64,000 nt of DNA from Spirochaetales bacterium (GTDB lineage Bacteria; Spirochaetota; Spirochaetia; UBA9216): NCBI GenBank assembly GCA_016342585.1, contig JAEINK010000011.1, positions 1-64,000 on the forward strand, read 5' to 3'. Below, piece by piece: positions 36,201-42,817 of the stretch. Within the stretch, counting starts at the first letter, position 1, and each line of letters begins with the position of its first letter. Below the pieces are notes generated by a model. That model did not search any database, had not been told where the DNA came from, and worked only from the letters and a program-made list of their open reading frames with translations. The translations under genes and the position numbers were made by a program.

Positions 36201-38078
36201 TGCCTGGGAGAGTTTTGCTTTGGGATATGAATCAGAAGACGGATACAATGTAACGACTTTTTGATACTCCGCAAAAGCCTCCTGGCGTTTGTTCATATTA
36301 TCATAGCAGTAACCCGACTGGAGATAGGCTTCCGCAAATACTGCTGTTTCCGGATAATAGGTGAGGATTTTTCTGAATTCACTCAAGGCTGTTGCAGGAT
36401 CTCCCTCCTCCCGGAGTATTATGGCGGCATCCAATCTTTCCTGGGCGGTTTTTCCTTCGTATGTCAGGGCTGTCGCGGGGATGGCAACCTCAACCTTCAT
36501 GTAATTTGTATTATAGTCACCTCTGCCATCTGTAACCTTGAGTCCCAGCGTATATTCACCCGGGACATCGGCAGTGAATATTGCTGCCGAAACCGAGGTA
36601 TCATCCTGTACAAGTTGTGCTTCTGTACTGTTATCGGGGCTTCCGGCTATGAACCAGAAATATTCAATGATGGCGTCTCCTTCGTCGGGATCTGTACTTC
36701 CGCTGCCATCCAGGGTTACATCTTCGAGTACCTGGGCTGTTTTATTCTCACCTGCGTCTGAAGCAGGAGGAGTGTTGTCCGCTTTCTCTATTCCGTCTGT
36801 CACTGCATCCTGAAGGAAGGTTTTCAGTCCCTCATCCTGGATCTCTATTACTGCAACAGAGGCGGTAGAATCGTCACCATCTTCATCTATACGAATCGCG
36901 GATTCAAGTGCAGCCTGGTCGAATGATGCATCTATGGATTGGGCTCCGTCGGAGGCGCCGGTAACCACTGCCGTGAGTACACTCTGTCGGTCTGCTTCAT
37001 CTAGGCGGACCATCTTCCCTGCTGAGTTGGAGGTCGATTCGGTAATCTGGCCGATGATGGCCCTGGTATCAGCATTGTTGGTTTTTGTTTCAATCCCTGT
37101 GATTCGGATTTCGGAAACTGCATTTATGGCGCTTTTGGTAACCTTTTCCACAACCTCGGCAATGTTTCCGGAATTAATCATCTCAAGGCTGTCGGCTCCC
37201 GACAGAGCAGAGGATGTAATATCGGAGGTCAACTCTTTTATAGCTGTTACCGTTTCCGCAGCACTTGTTCCTATGGAGATATCATCTGCGATTTGTTCGA
37301 TTGCCTGAGTTGCACCGGCAGTGATTCCACCAATTACTTCCGGGACCTGTTCTGCATTGAATCCTTCAACTTCAATGTTATCGATTGCAGAAACAGCTCC
37401 TTCTGTTATGCTTTTTGTTGCACTTCTGATTACTGAGCCTTCTGAAGCGCCCGTATTTTCGACTATATTTTCAACGGCTGCCCGGGTTATAACCTGAATA
37501 ACCGAGGGCACTTCACTCGCCTGAACCCCCCCATTATCAAGGGCTGTAATCAATGTGGTCATCGTGCTTTTGGCACCGTCTGCCAGTTCGCTGGATTCAA
37601 GACCTGCATTTGAAAGGTTTCGAATAGCTGCTGCGGAGATCTGCCTGAGGATTTGTTCCATGGAAATGGCGAAAGAATCAATCGCTCTGGATGATTCGAG
37701 GACATCGGACTTATGTTCATCAAGGCTTTCCATTATGGATGTAAGGATTACATCTATGACGGCGAGTCTTTCCTCCGCTGAAAGTTCCCCTATATCACCT
37801 ATGGCCGTTATGGCTCCGTCAATTATTTTATCCATGACTAGCTCTACATCTGTGGTGTCAGTAACGACCAGACTTCGGGCTCCATCTGCTACCTGGCTGG
37901 CATAATTCGCAGAGAGGACCGGGGAGAGTACAAGTGCTGCTTCCATCTCTTCAATAAAGGTATATGCTGTGATTGATTCAACAGGTGTTGGTTTGGGAGT
38001 AGGAGCCAAACCAAAGGGGTTACATGAGGCAACAAACAGGACTGCCAGTAACAGGGTGAGAAACTTACACTGTTTCAT
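33252..38078 (-). CDS. Giant TPR-repeat lipoprotein with PKD-like domain
   Basis: A 1608-residue envelope protein. The signal MKQCKFLTLLLAVLFVASC marks a lipoprotein. Residues ~20-430 are Ala/Ile/Thr-rich repeats built on motifs like VxSAxxAITEGAxSAI. Then comes a PKD-like Ig domain (SDAGENKTAQVLEDVTLDGSGSTDPD, about 435-530). From ~545 to the end it is a superhelix of TPR-like repeats (ALSEFRKILTYYPETAVFAEAYLQSGYCYD and many later YxxAI units), very acidic and Tyr/Trp-rich. The ORF track start is 38123, but ATG 38078 has AAGGAG. It is monocistronic with its own promoter and terminator. Function unknown; a scaffold at the outer membrane is my inference. Confidence 0.85.
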   Translation of the reverse strand: MKQCKFLTLLLAVLFVASCNPFGLAPTPKPTPVESITAYTFIEEMEAALVLSPVLSANYASQVADGARSLVVTDTTDVELVMDKIIDGAITAIGDIGELSAEERLAVIDVILTSIMESLDEHKSDVLESSRAIDSFAISMEQILRQISAAAIRNLSNAGLESSELADGAKSTMTTLITALDNGGVQASEVPSVIQVITRAAVENIVENTGASEGSVIRSATKSITEGAVSAIDNIEVEGFNAEQVPEVIGGITAGATQAIEQIADDISIGTSAAETVTAIKELTSDITSSALSGADSLEMINSGNIAEVVEKVTKSAINAVSEIRITGIETKTNNADTRAIIGQITESTSNSAGKMVRLDEADRQSVLTAVVTGASDGAQSIDASFDQAALESAIRIDEDGDDSTASVAVIEIQDEGLKTFLQDAVTDGIEKADNTPPASDAGENKTAQVLEDVTLDGSGSTDPDEGDAIIEYFWFIAGSPDNSTEAQLVQDDTSVSAAIFTADVPGEYTLGLKVTDGRGDYNTNYMKVEVAIPATALTYEGKTAQERLDAAIILREEGDPATALSEFRKILTYYPETAVFAEAYLQSGYCYDNMNKRQEAFAEYQKVVTLYPSSDSYPKAKLSQAWSYQWYFRDTELQNLAAAKTIFEELSASPYTNTKYHASAVSGMGFNHMMKNEWTEARAKFTEALAIPGIDNNERFWTKFHYAETYRWADEAATAITEWNKIFDSSANTLDDDGVTDYWKIQQTHDAIAWAKWDVSGLAEAKAEWMKIIDNVNMPDQYKGTAWKNIGGRYRTTGNNEETLSGAITYYEQAETAFKTAYTLCLPENPNQAYWSYGDLLWMYKDWMRALINEGQSEAGIYTKFMTVRSTVLAGPSEFAPQKITAYMSYGDYYAWDKEVQNKDLAIASAEAALELAVSRNLDEEAWIRRHLGYFYTDKGWDNRDRVGVNWRAFFYKAIEYAEGITYEKFPGEAWAVGEGQRIVIQAYNGLRAYTVAIDKAEEIISSPPDYFEKEGLAEIHETLVDCYRSKANDYRNRDYWNEALTVFDQAITVGEAALVDGVYSESDFENSEDYLRIMDRIRINVGDAYMEKGWIYRDDAEDDVLADEAFNGAISVYDEITPNTEEWYYYNSQRNMAECQLGMELYADARSTLSNILDNIVDEFDPDERGRILVDLADTYKNEIDDYDEEATDYETHLTTLFDAGIIAFDDAIGDVSMTNEYLLRAYRNKGSLIYRYACELYWNNIEFIAYIDDAIDEFELGTAVEEADNFDDWGRDVSDCWREIGEANRDKYHSEGQRLDWDETWRRSTGKDYLIEALGAYKNAVDEETWGALWLDDVLETKQRIAECDFDLMHIYDFETEFEILKPYLEEGFTYCFDVIGNPDVREENAVECMVNLAELNGTFDGQTITVDGDDYDLSFEEALFWCNTIISSYSHIENGFYAARAQRGIGQVYKADGDFEKNGDPQDLDTAISSYSTAITAFEKVEPDYPEIDDDDDWIYRETRNDLYNTRFERADTYINRNGTGDFALGIADYQWLIDNILNEDYSYNQRLTDAYMSIGYAYMNVSGHEDDAQAIDAFTWVVNNCDDGNRQTEAQDRINEINA

Positions 38079-38146
38079 TTTTTGCTCCTTGATTTTATCA
38101 TTGTTTTTTTTGGAAGTTATCACTTTTGATGTAATTTATTCTAATG

Positions 38147-38175
38147 ATTATACACGTGCTCAGATTTGAAGTAAA
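38147..38175 (-). promoter_or_regulatory. Promoter of the TPR lipoprotein gene
   Basis: On the minus strand -35 TTTACT (38175-38170), a 17-bp spacer and consensus -10 TATAAT (38152-38147), giving a leader of about 60 nt. Confidence 0.65.
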
Positions 38176-38271
38176 TTAAATACGGCTTAAGTGTTATGTT
38201 TTTATTGGAAAATATTTCTATAATGATAAAATAAGGAACAAATCCAAGGTGCTACACAGGGTCCGATTGAA

Positions 38272-38898
38272 ATGATGAGTAAAAACAGCGGCCGCGGGGC
38301 GGCCATCCTGGCAGGCGGGAGCAGCTGCAGGTTCGGCAGTGATAAAGCGGTTATTGAAACGAGGGAAGGTCCTTTAATCAAATGGATTGCCGATCAGCTG
38401 ATGGATGTATTTGATGAGGTGATCGTTATCGCCAATGATCCGGAACGATATGATTTTCTTGAACTCCCGGTTTATCCCGACCTGCTGAAAGGCAGGGGGC
38501 CTCTGGGCGGAGTTCATGCGGGCTTAGTTGCTTCTTCCTTCAGGCATACTTTTTTTACAGCCTGCGATATGCCCTTTATCTCTATCCCTCTTATTCGTCA
38601 TATGGAATCTGTGATTATTAAGAGTTCACCCCCGGCTCTGGTAGCCTGCCGGGACGGTTTTGTTGAACCCTTTCATGGTTTCTATTCAAGAGACCTTGTC
38701 AGCCTGATAGAAACTTTTTCCGGAAATGAAGGAGGGGGAATATATGCATTCCTGCGGACAGTGTCGTATCTCCGGGTAGAGCAGGATAGGCTTTTACAGT
38801 TTTGCCCTGACGGTCGAATTTTTAAAAATATTAACAGGATGGAAGATTTGTCTTTGCTGGGAGATCTGGCCTGCCGGAGTGCTTCTATCAGCAACTGA
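38272..38898 (+). CDS. mobA: Molybdenum cofactor guanylyltransferase MobA
   Basis: A 208-residue nucleotidyltransferase that attaches GMP to molybdopterin to form the (bis-)MGD cofactor. The signature LAGGSSCRFGSDKA is at about 12-26, the second motif is GPLGGVHAGL, and the metal-binding region is FTACDMPF. It lies close to the AOR operon, whose enzyme needs a pterin-bound W or Mo, although AOR family members usually carry un-nucleotidylated or Mg-bridged pterin. A TATAAT lies near 38219. The 3' end overlaps the tail of the convergent tetR gene by 11 bp. Confidence 0.9.
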   Translation: MMSKNSGRGAAILAGGSSCRFGSDKAVIETREGPLIKWIADQLMDVFDEVIVIANDPERYDFLELPVYPDLLKGRGPLGGVHAGLVASSFRHTFFTACDMPFISIPLIRHMESVIIKSSPPALVACRDGFVEPFHGFYSRDLVSLIETFSGNEGGGIYAFLRTVSYLRVEQDRLLQFCPDGRIFKNINRMEDLSLLGDLACRSASISN

Positions 38899-39469
38899 TA
38901 AGGTCTATCAATTTGTAAAGTTCTGGGAGGAGCGTTTCCTTTATATCGTAATACTCTTCCGACACACTCCATTCGGTGGTTGAATAGAAAATCAGCCCCC
39001 AGAGCAGTTTTGTGAGCAGTTTACTGGATTGGGATGTGATATATTCCCCTTCGGTCTGACCCTGGTTAATGTTCTTTTCAATTAACCTGATGGTCGCAAA
39101 TTCTCCTATTCGGAAAATATCACTCCCGGACTTGATCTCCGAAGAGTATATGGTTCTGATAATTTCCGGCCCTTTTTTCTTGTAATAGTCGAGCTGATAA
39201 TCCAGGTATTTTCTCAACTTCTCCCTGCAGGAGGTTTCTGTAAGAGAGTTATAGAAATCAAAGAGGTCGGTACTCTCATCCTTGATGTAGGTTATGAGTA
39301 TATCCATTTTTGATTTAAAATAGTGGTAGAAGGTTCCCTTGCCGATTTCTGCTTCTTTACAGATGTCGATCAGTGTTGTCTGGTCATACCCCTTTTTACT
39401 GATCAGAGATAAGGCGGCAGTGTAAATCTTCTCTTTTGCGATCATACCTTTTTCTGTTTTTGGTTCCAT
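38888..39469 (-). CDS. TetR-family repressor adjacent to the AOR operon
   Basis: A 193-residue regulator with an N-terminal TetR helix-turn-helix (TLIDICKEAEIGKGTFYHYFKSK) and a variable helical ligand domain. It is divergent from the AOR-ferredoxin-MoaD operon. Two near-identical AAACCG-N8-CGGTTT palindromes lie between them, one overlapping the -35 of this gene and the start region of the AOR promoter. I infer that it represses both itself and the AOR operon; the inducer is unknown, possibly an aldehyde, acid or CoA ester. Confidence 0.88.
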   Translation of the reverse strand: MEPKTEKGMIAKEKIYTAALSLISKKGYDQTTLIDICKEAEIGKGTFYHYFKSKMDILITYIKDESTDLFDFYNSLTETSCREKLRKYLDYQLDYYKKKGPEIIRTIYSSEIKSGSDIFRIGEFATIRLIEKNINQGQTEGEYITSQSSKLLTKLLWGLIFYSTTEWSVSEEYYDIKETLLPELYKLIDLISC

Positions 39470-39514
39470 CTTTTACTGGCCTCTATCTAAACTCTTCGCT
39501 CTGGAATTCCTTTG

Positions 39515-39543
39515 TTGACATATCCTTTAATGAATCATATAAT
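39515..39543 (+). promoter_or_regulatory. Consensus promoter of the AOR operon
   Basis: A perfect -35 TTGACA (39515-39520), a 17-bp spacer and a perfect -10 TATAAT (39538-39543). Such a strong core promoter must be held off by repression; a TetR-type palindrome begins 6 bp downstream. Confidence 0.85.
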
Positions 39544-39562
39544 TTTTGTAAACCGACCGCAA
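39534..39562 (-). promoter_or_regulatory. Probable tetR promoter overlapping the AOR promoter
   Basis: On the minus strand -35 TTGCGG (39562-39557), a 17-bp spacer and -10 TATGAT (39539-39534). The -35 lies inside operator 1, so the regulator would autoregulate. Confidence 0.5.
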
Positions 39563-39570
39563 CCGGTTTT
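39549..39570. promoter_or_regulatory. TetR operator candidate 1
   Basis: TAAACCGACCGCAACCGGTT core: AAACCG (39550-39555), N8, CGGTTT (39564-39569). It is at about +1 to +25 of the AOR promoter. Confidence 0.7.
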
Positions 39571-39604
39571 TATCCATTGCGTATTGATTTTTAATAATTT
39601 TATT

Positions 39605-39650
39605 AGAGCCGGGGTTCATATCCCCGCAGCTTGTTGCGGGGAGAGTCATT
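39605..39650. repeat. Dispersed palindromic (REP-like) element, copy 2
   Basis: It begins GAGCCGGGGTTCATATCC and ends GGGGAGAGTCATT, with hairpin CCCCGCA-N6-TGCGGGG (39622-39641). It shares its head and tail with the element at 2743-2822. It lies in the AOR leader between the two TetR operators. Confidence 0.6.
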
Positions 39651-39660
39651 ATTGTAGACA

Positions 39661-39682
39661 TAAACCGATCGCAACCGGTTTA
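39661..39682. promoter_or_regulatory. TetR operator candidate 2
   Basis: TAAACCG (39661-39667), N8, CGGTTTA (39676-39682), nearly identical in sequence to candidate 1, including the CGCAA in the spacer. It is immediately upstream of the Shine-Dalgarno of the AOR gene, about 111 bp from the first site. Confidence 0.7.
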
Positions 39683-39695
39683 CAGGGAGGTTTCA

Positions 39696-41723
39696 ATGAA
39701 GGGGTATATCGGCAGGATCTTAAGTATAGATCTATCGTCCGGGGAGTGGAAGGCAGAAACTGTAGGTGATGATGTTTATGAGAAATTCCTTTCCGGTGTG
39801 GGTCTGGGGGCCTGGTATCTCTATCAGAATATCCCCGCCGGGGCTGATCCTATGGGGCCGGAAAATATCCTGGGTTTTACATCCGGTCTTTTAACCGGGA
39901 CGGGCACCGTCATGACAGGAAGGTGGATGGCCATGTGTAAATCCCCCCTCACGGGCGGATGGGGAGATTCCAACTGCGGCGGTAATCTGGCCCCGGCTAT
40001 AAAGCAATGCGGGTATGATGCGATCTTCATAAAGGGACAATCGAAAAAACCGGTCTACATTTTCATCGACAACAAGGGACCGGTCATTAAGGATGCCTCC
40101 GCGTATTGGGGGCTGGATACGGTGGAAGCCGAAGAGAGACTGATAAAGGATAACTGGAATAAGAAGAAGCCTTCTGTGGCTGTTATAGGGCCTGCGTCGG
40201 AAAAGCTCTCCCTTATCTCGGGGATTTCAAACGATGGGGGGCGCTTTGCCGCCCGCTCCGGGGTTGGGGCTGTTATGGGCTCCAAGGGTTTGAAAGCCCT
40301 GGTCCTGGCAGGGACAAAGGCGGTGACCTGTGAGAATCCTGAGGCTATAAAAATCTTAACGAAAGAGTATGCCCGTAAAGTGCGAAAATCCAACGCCCCG
40401 GGGATCATGGGGGGATGGGCCATGGCTGTGATGGGCAAACTCCTGGGATCCATGAAGTCCGTTGTACCTATTGACGGTATCATGACAGTCATGCTCCTGA
40501 AAAAATGGGGGACGGTCATGAACAACACCATGGCCATTCAGAATGGGGATGCTCCTTTAAAAAACTGGAGTGGATCGGATAAAGACTACAAGGGGAAATA
40601 TTCATCCTCCCTGAATCCTGACAAATTCATTGCCCGCGAGGAGCGAAAGTACCACTGCAGCTCCTGTATCGTTGGCTGTGGAGGCATCTGTTCTATCAAG
40701 GATATACGGGATGGAAAATATTCTCACACCCATAAACCCGAGTATGAGACGGCCATGTGTTTCGGCGGACTCCTGATGAGTAAAGACACGGACTCCATAT
40801 TCTATGCGAATGAGATCTGTAATCGATCCGGTCTCGATTCCATCTCCGCAGGCGGAGTGATTGCTTTTGCCATTGAGTGTTATGAAAATGGTATTCTCAC
40901 TAAAGAGGATACGGGTGGGCTTGAACTTACCTGGGGGAATTCTGATTCTATTATCAGCCTTCTTGAAAAGATAGCTGCCAGGGAGGAGGGGATTGGTGCC
41001 CTCCTGGCCGATGGTGTGAAACGGGCAGCCGAAAAGATCGGGAAAGGGTCTGAACGCTTTGCTGTGCATGCGGGAGGGCAGGAGTTGCCCATGCATGATC
41101 CTAAGATCGATCCTATGCTCGGGGCTGTCTACAGTGCGGATCCCACACCGGGAAGGCATACCACAAGTTCCGGAGTCTATTATACAACATCCGCTCTCTG
41201 GGAGAAAATTTCCTGGCTTCCCCGATTCAGGATGTATCCTAAGGCGAAGGAGTATATAAATCATGATGAGGTGTCACTTAAAAATGTGGCCTACACCAGC
41301 TACAAAATGCTCATTGATGGAACGGGATCCTGTTATTATGCCATGCTTATGGGGGTCAATCACTATAAGATATTTGATTATCTGAATCATGCTACCGGCT
41401 GGAATTTAAGTGCAGATGAGTATATCGAGATTGGGAAGAGGATGCAGAATATGCGTCAGCTCTTTAATATCAAACAGGGCGTCGATCCGGCCTCTTTTAT
41501 AATGCATGCCCGGGCAACCGGGGAGGAACCCTTGATATCCGGACATAATGAAGGACTCAAGCTGGACATTCAGGCTCTGGCTGAATCCTATAGAAGGGCC
41601 TGGGGCTGGGATGAAATTACGGCGGTTCCCACCAGTGAGACTCTGGAAAAATTCGGACTTAAAGAGCTTGTGGTTGTTGGTGGAGAGACGGCTGGTTCAG
41701 AGAGAGAGGTAACAAATGGCTGA
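39696..41723 (+). CDS. Aldehyde:ferredoxin oxidoreductase family tungsto/molybdoenzyme
   Basis: A 675-residue AOR-family enzyme that oxidises an aldehyde (or related carbonyl) to the acid while reducing ferredoxin, in the cytosol. The N-terminal AOR domain starts GYIGRILSIDLSSGEW, and its pterin-binding loop includes GRWMAMCKSPLTGGWGDSNCGG. The [4Fe-4S] ligands are in CSSCIVGCGGIC (about 318-329), with the fourth Cys later in GTGSCYYAML. The Shine-Dalgarno GGGAGG precedes the ATG. A ferredoxin and a MoaD-like protein follow with overlaps. The subfamily (true AOR, FOR or a specialised member) cannot be set by eye. Confidence 0.92.
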   Translation: MKGYIGRILSIDLSSGEWKAETVGDDVYEKFLSGVGLGAWYLYQNIPAGADPMGPENILGFTSGLLTGTGTVMTGRWMAMCKSPLTGGWGDSNCGGNLAPAIKQCGYDAIFIKGQSKKPVYIFIDNKGPVIKDASAYWGLDTVEAEERLIKDNWNKKKPSVAVIGPASEKLSLISGISNDGGRFAARSGVGAVMGSKGLKALVLAGTKAVTCENPEAIKILTKEYARKVRKSNAPGIMGGWAMAVMGKLLGSMKSVVPIDGIMTVMLLKKWGTVMNNTMAIQNGDAPLKNWSGSDKDYKGKYSSSLNPDKFIAREERKYHCSSCIVGCGGICSIKDIRDGKYSHTHKPEYETAMCFGGLLMSKDTDSIFYANEICNRSGLDSISAGGVIAFAIECYENGILTKEDTGGLELTWGNSDSIISLLEKIAAREEGIGALLADGVKRAAEKIGKGSERFAVHAGGQELPMHDPKIDPMLGAVYSADPTPGRHTTSSGVYYTTSALWEKISWLPRFRMYPKAKEYINHDEVSLKNVAYTSYKMLIDGTGSCYYAMLMGVNHYKIFDYLNHATGWNLSADEYIEIGKRMQNMRQLFNIKQGVDPASFIMHARATGEEPLISGHNEGLKLDIQALAESYRRAWGWDEITAVPTSETLEKFGLKELVVVGGETAGSEREVTNG

Positions 41724-41955
41724 TAAAAACAAACGACCGATTGTAAATATAAAAGAGTGTATGGCCTGTCGCATATGTGTTTCTACCTGTCCTTTCAGCT
41801 GCCTGCAAGAGAGCCGGACAGGTTTGGATCGATACAACAAGGCCTACCCGGAGCTTCTGTCTCCCGATACCTGCACTGCCTGCGGATTATGTGCCAGGGC
41901 CTGTCCGGTGGATGCGATTACCATGAATGTCCCTGCTGGCCCCTCCGTGGCATGA
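41716..41955 (+). CDS. 2[4Fe-4S] ferredoxin partner of the AOR
   Basis: A 79-residue bacterial-type ferredoxin with two cluster motifs, CMACRICVSTCPFSC and CTACGLCARACPVDA. It overlaps the AOR stop by 8 bp and the MoaD-like start by 4 bp (ATGA), so the three are stoichiometrically coupled. It is the likely electron acceptor or electron-transfer subunit for the AOR. Confidence 0.92.
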   Translation: MADKNKRPIVNIKECMACRICVSTCPFSCLQESRTGLDRYNKAYPELLSPDTCTACGLCARACPVDAITMNVPAGPSVA

Positions 41956-42185
41956 AGGTCAAATTATACGCCCCCCCTTTCTGTGATCATAGCGGGATCG
42001 ATGATCATGGATTTCTGGAACTGAAGGCGGGGGCCAGGCTGAAGGATCTATATTCCATAATAAAAGTACCCCTCCTGGTGAGGCCGGTTCTGATCACTTC
42101 GGTTAATTATGAAAAATCCGGTTTGCTGTGCAAGCTTGAAGATGGCGATACGGTGAGTATTTTCTGGCCCCTGTCGGGGGGGTGA
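41952..42185 (+). CDS. MoaD/ThiS-like ubiquitin-fold sulfur carrier
   Basis: A 77-residue protein starting MKVKLYAPPF and ending WPLSGG, with the C-terminal Gly-Gly that is thiocarboxylated in MoaD/ThiS proteins. It fits a dithiolene-forming sulfur carrier for the pterin cofactor of the AOR. The ORF track reports it inside a longer frame (41757); ATG 41952, overlapping the ferredoxin stop as ATGA, is the true start. MoaD-like genes are frequent partners of AOR genes. The C-terminal codons form one arm of a strong hairpin (42165-42204). Confidence 0.85.
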   Translation: MKVKLYAPPFCDHSGIDDHGFLELKAGARLKDLYSIIKVPLLVRPVLITSVNYEKSGLLCKLEDGDTVSIFWPLSGG

Positions 42186-42204
42186 GCTTCCGCGACAGGG
42201 GCCA
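42165..42204 (+). other. Long stable RNA hairpin spanning the moaD stop codon
   Basis: A 12-bp perfect inverted repeat TGGCCCCTGTCG (42165-42176) / CGACAGGGGCCA (42193-42204) encloses the stop codon at 42183-42185. No T-run follows directly, so it is not a standard terminator. It may protect the 3' end of the mRNA or slow ribosomes at the stop. Confidence 0.6.
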
Positions 42205-42286
42205 TAGGTACCGAACCTCTGTGTTTTTAACTTAGGCTGCGGGAATGGCTCTTCTTTTGGCAGATATCCATTCCTGTAAAGGCATA

Positions 42287-42325
42287 AAAAGCCCCCGGAA
42301 AGTATAAAACAGACTGGGGGCTTTT
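42287..42325. terminator. Bidirectional terminator between the AOR and mbx-like operons
   Basis: AAAAGCCCCC (42287-42296) / GGGGGCTTTT (42316-42325) with a 19-nt loop. A-run and T-run flank both sides. It separates the convergent AOR operon (plus) and the complex-I-like operon (minus). Confidence 0.85.
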
Positions 42326-42367
42326 CTCATTCATGAGATTTTTTAACGGGCTGTCCCTTTGTAAAAA

Positions 42368-42817
42368 TCATCCATCCAGTTTTTTCAGCAGATTCCCGAC
42401 TTTTGTCACATGACCGCTCTCCTGATTGTAGAGCATCTGAAAGAGGTCTGCCACATCGGCATTCAGATTTGTCATGGTGGCAATACTGGCGTAAAAATCC
42501 CGGGTGTTCTTCTCCCTGCCCAGGGCAGTATTCAGGATCTCCCTTTCAGTTGTTGTTGCCGAAATACTACGGTTCTGAATAAGCTTGTCCATACTCTCTG
42601 TGTCCAGGCCGGAAACAGCCGTGTTGTCGGCAGAGGCCAGAATATCGGTCAGCCGCTGTTCATGTTTGATCTCCTCCTGCTCAAGAATCGCAAGGAGTTC
42701 CTTCACGGCCTGCCCGTCGACTTTGGCCGCTGATTCCCGGTAGAAGTTCATGGATTCATGTTCAATCCTGATGGAGTATTTCAGTATATCGGTAACATTC
42801 ATTTCTCCAGAGCTCAT
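42368..42817 (-). CDS. Ferritin-like diiron protein (rubrerythrin-type, no rubredoxin domain)
   Basis: A 149-residue four-helix protein with the diiron ligand pattern: E in RIEHESMNFY, ExxH in EEIKHE, E in GREKNTRDFY and ExxH in NQESGHV. It lacks the C-terminal rubredoxin domain of true rubrerythrins. Its start overlaps the stop of the NuoI-GltD fusion (ATGA-type, 4 bp), so it is the last gene of the complex-I-like operon. I infer peroxide or oxygen protection for its iron-sulfur centres. Confidence 0.82.
   Translation of the reverse strand: MSSGEMNVTDILKYSIRIEHESMNFYRESAAKVDGQAVKELLAILEQEEIKHEQRLTDILASADNTAVSGLDTESMDKLIQNRSISATTTEREILNTALGREKNTRDFYASIATMTNLNADVADLFQMLYNQESGHVTKVGNLLKKLDG

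Noticed and set aside
36261-36761. 166-aa plus-strand ORF
   Set aside because: It is antisense to the TPR lipoprotein, where the repeat periodicity supports the minus frame.
33252-38078. CRISPR array or tandem DNA repeat suspected in the long gene
   Set aside because: The repetition is at the protein level (TPR and Ala-rich units) and diverged in DNA; no regular repeat-spacer pattern is present anywhere in the window.
40602-41264. 220-aa minus-strand ORF
   Set aside because: It is antisense to the AOR gene, whose frame carries the family motifs.
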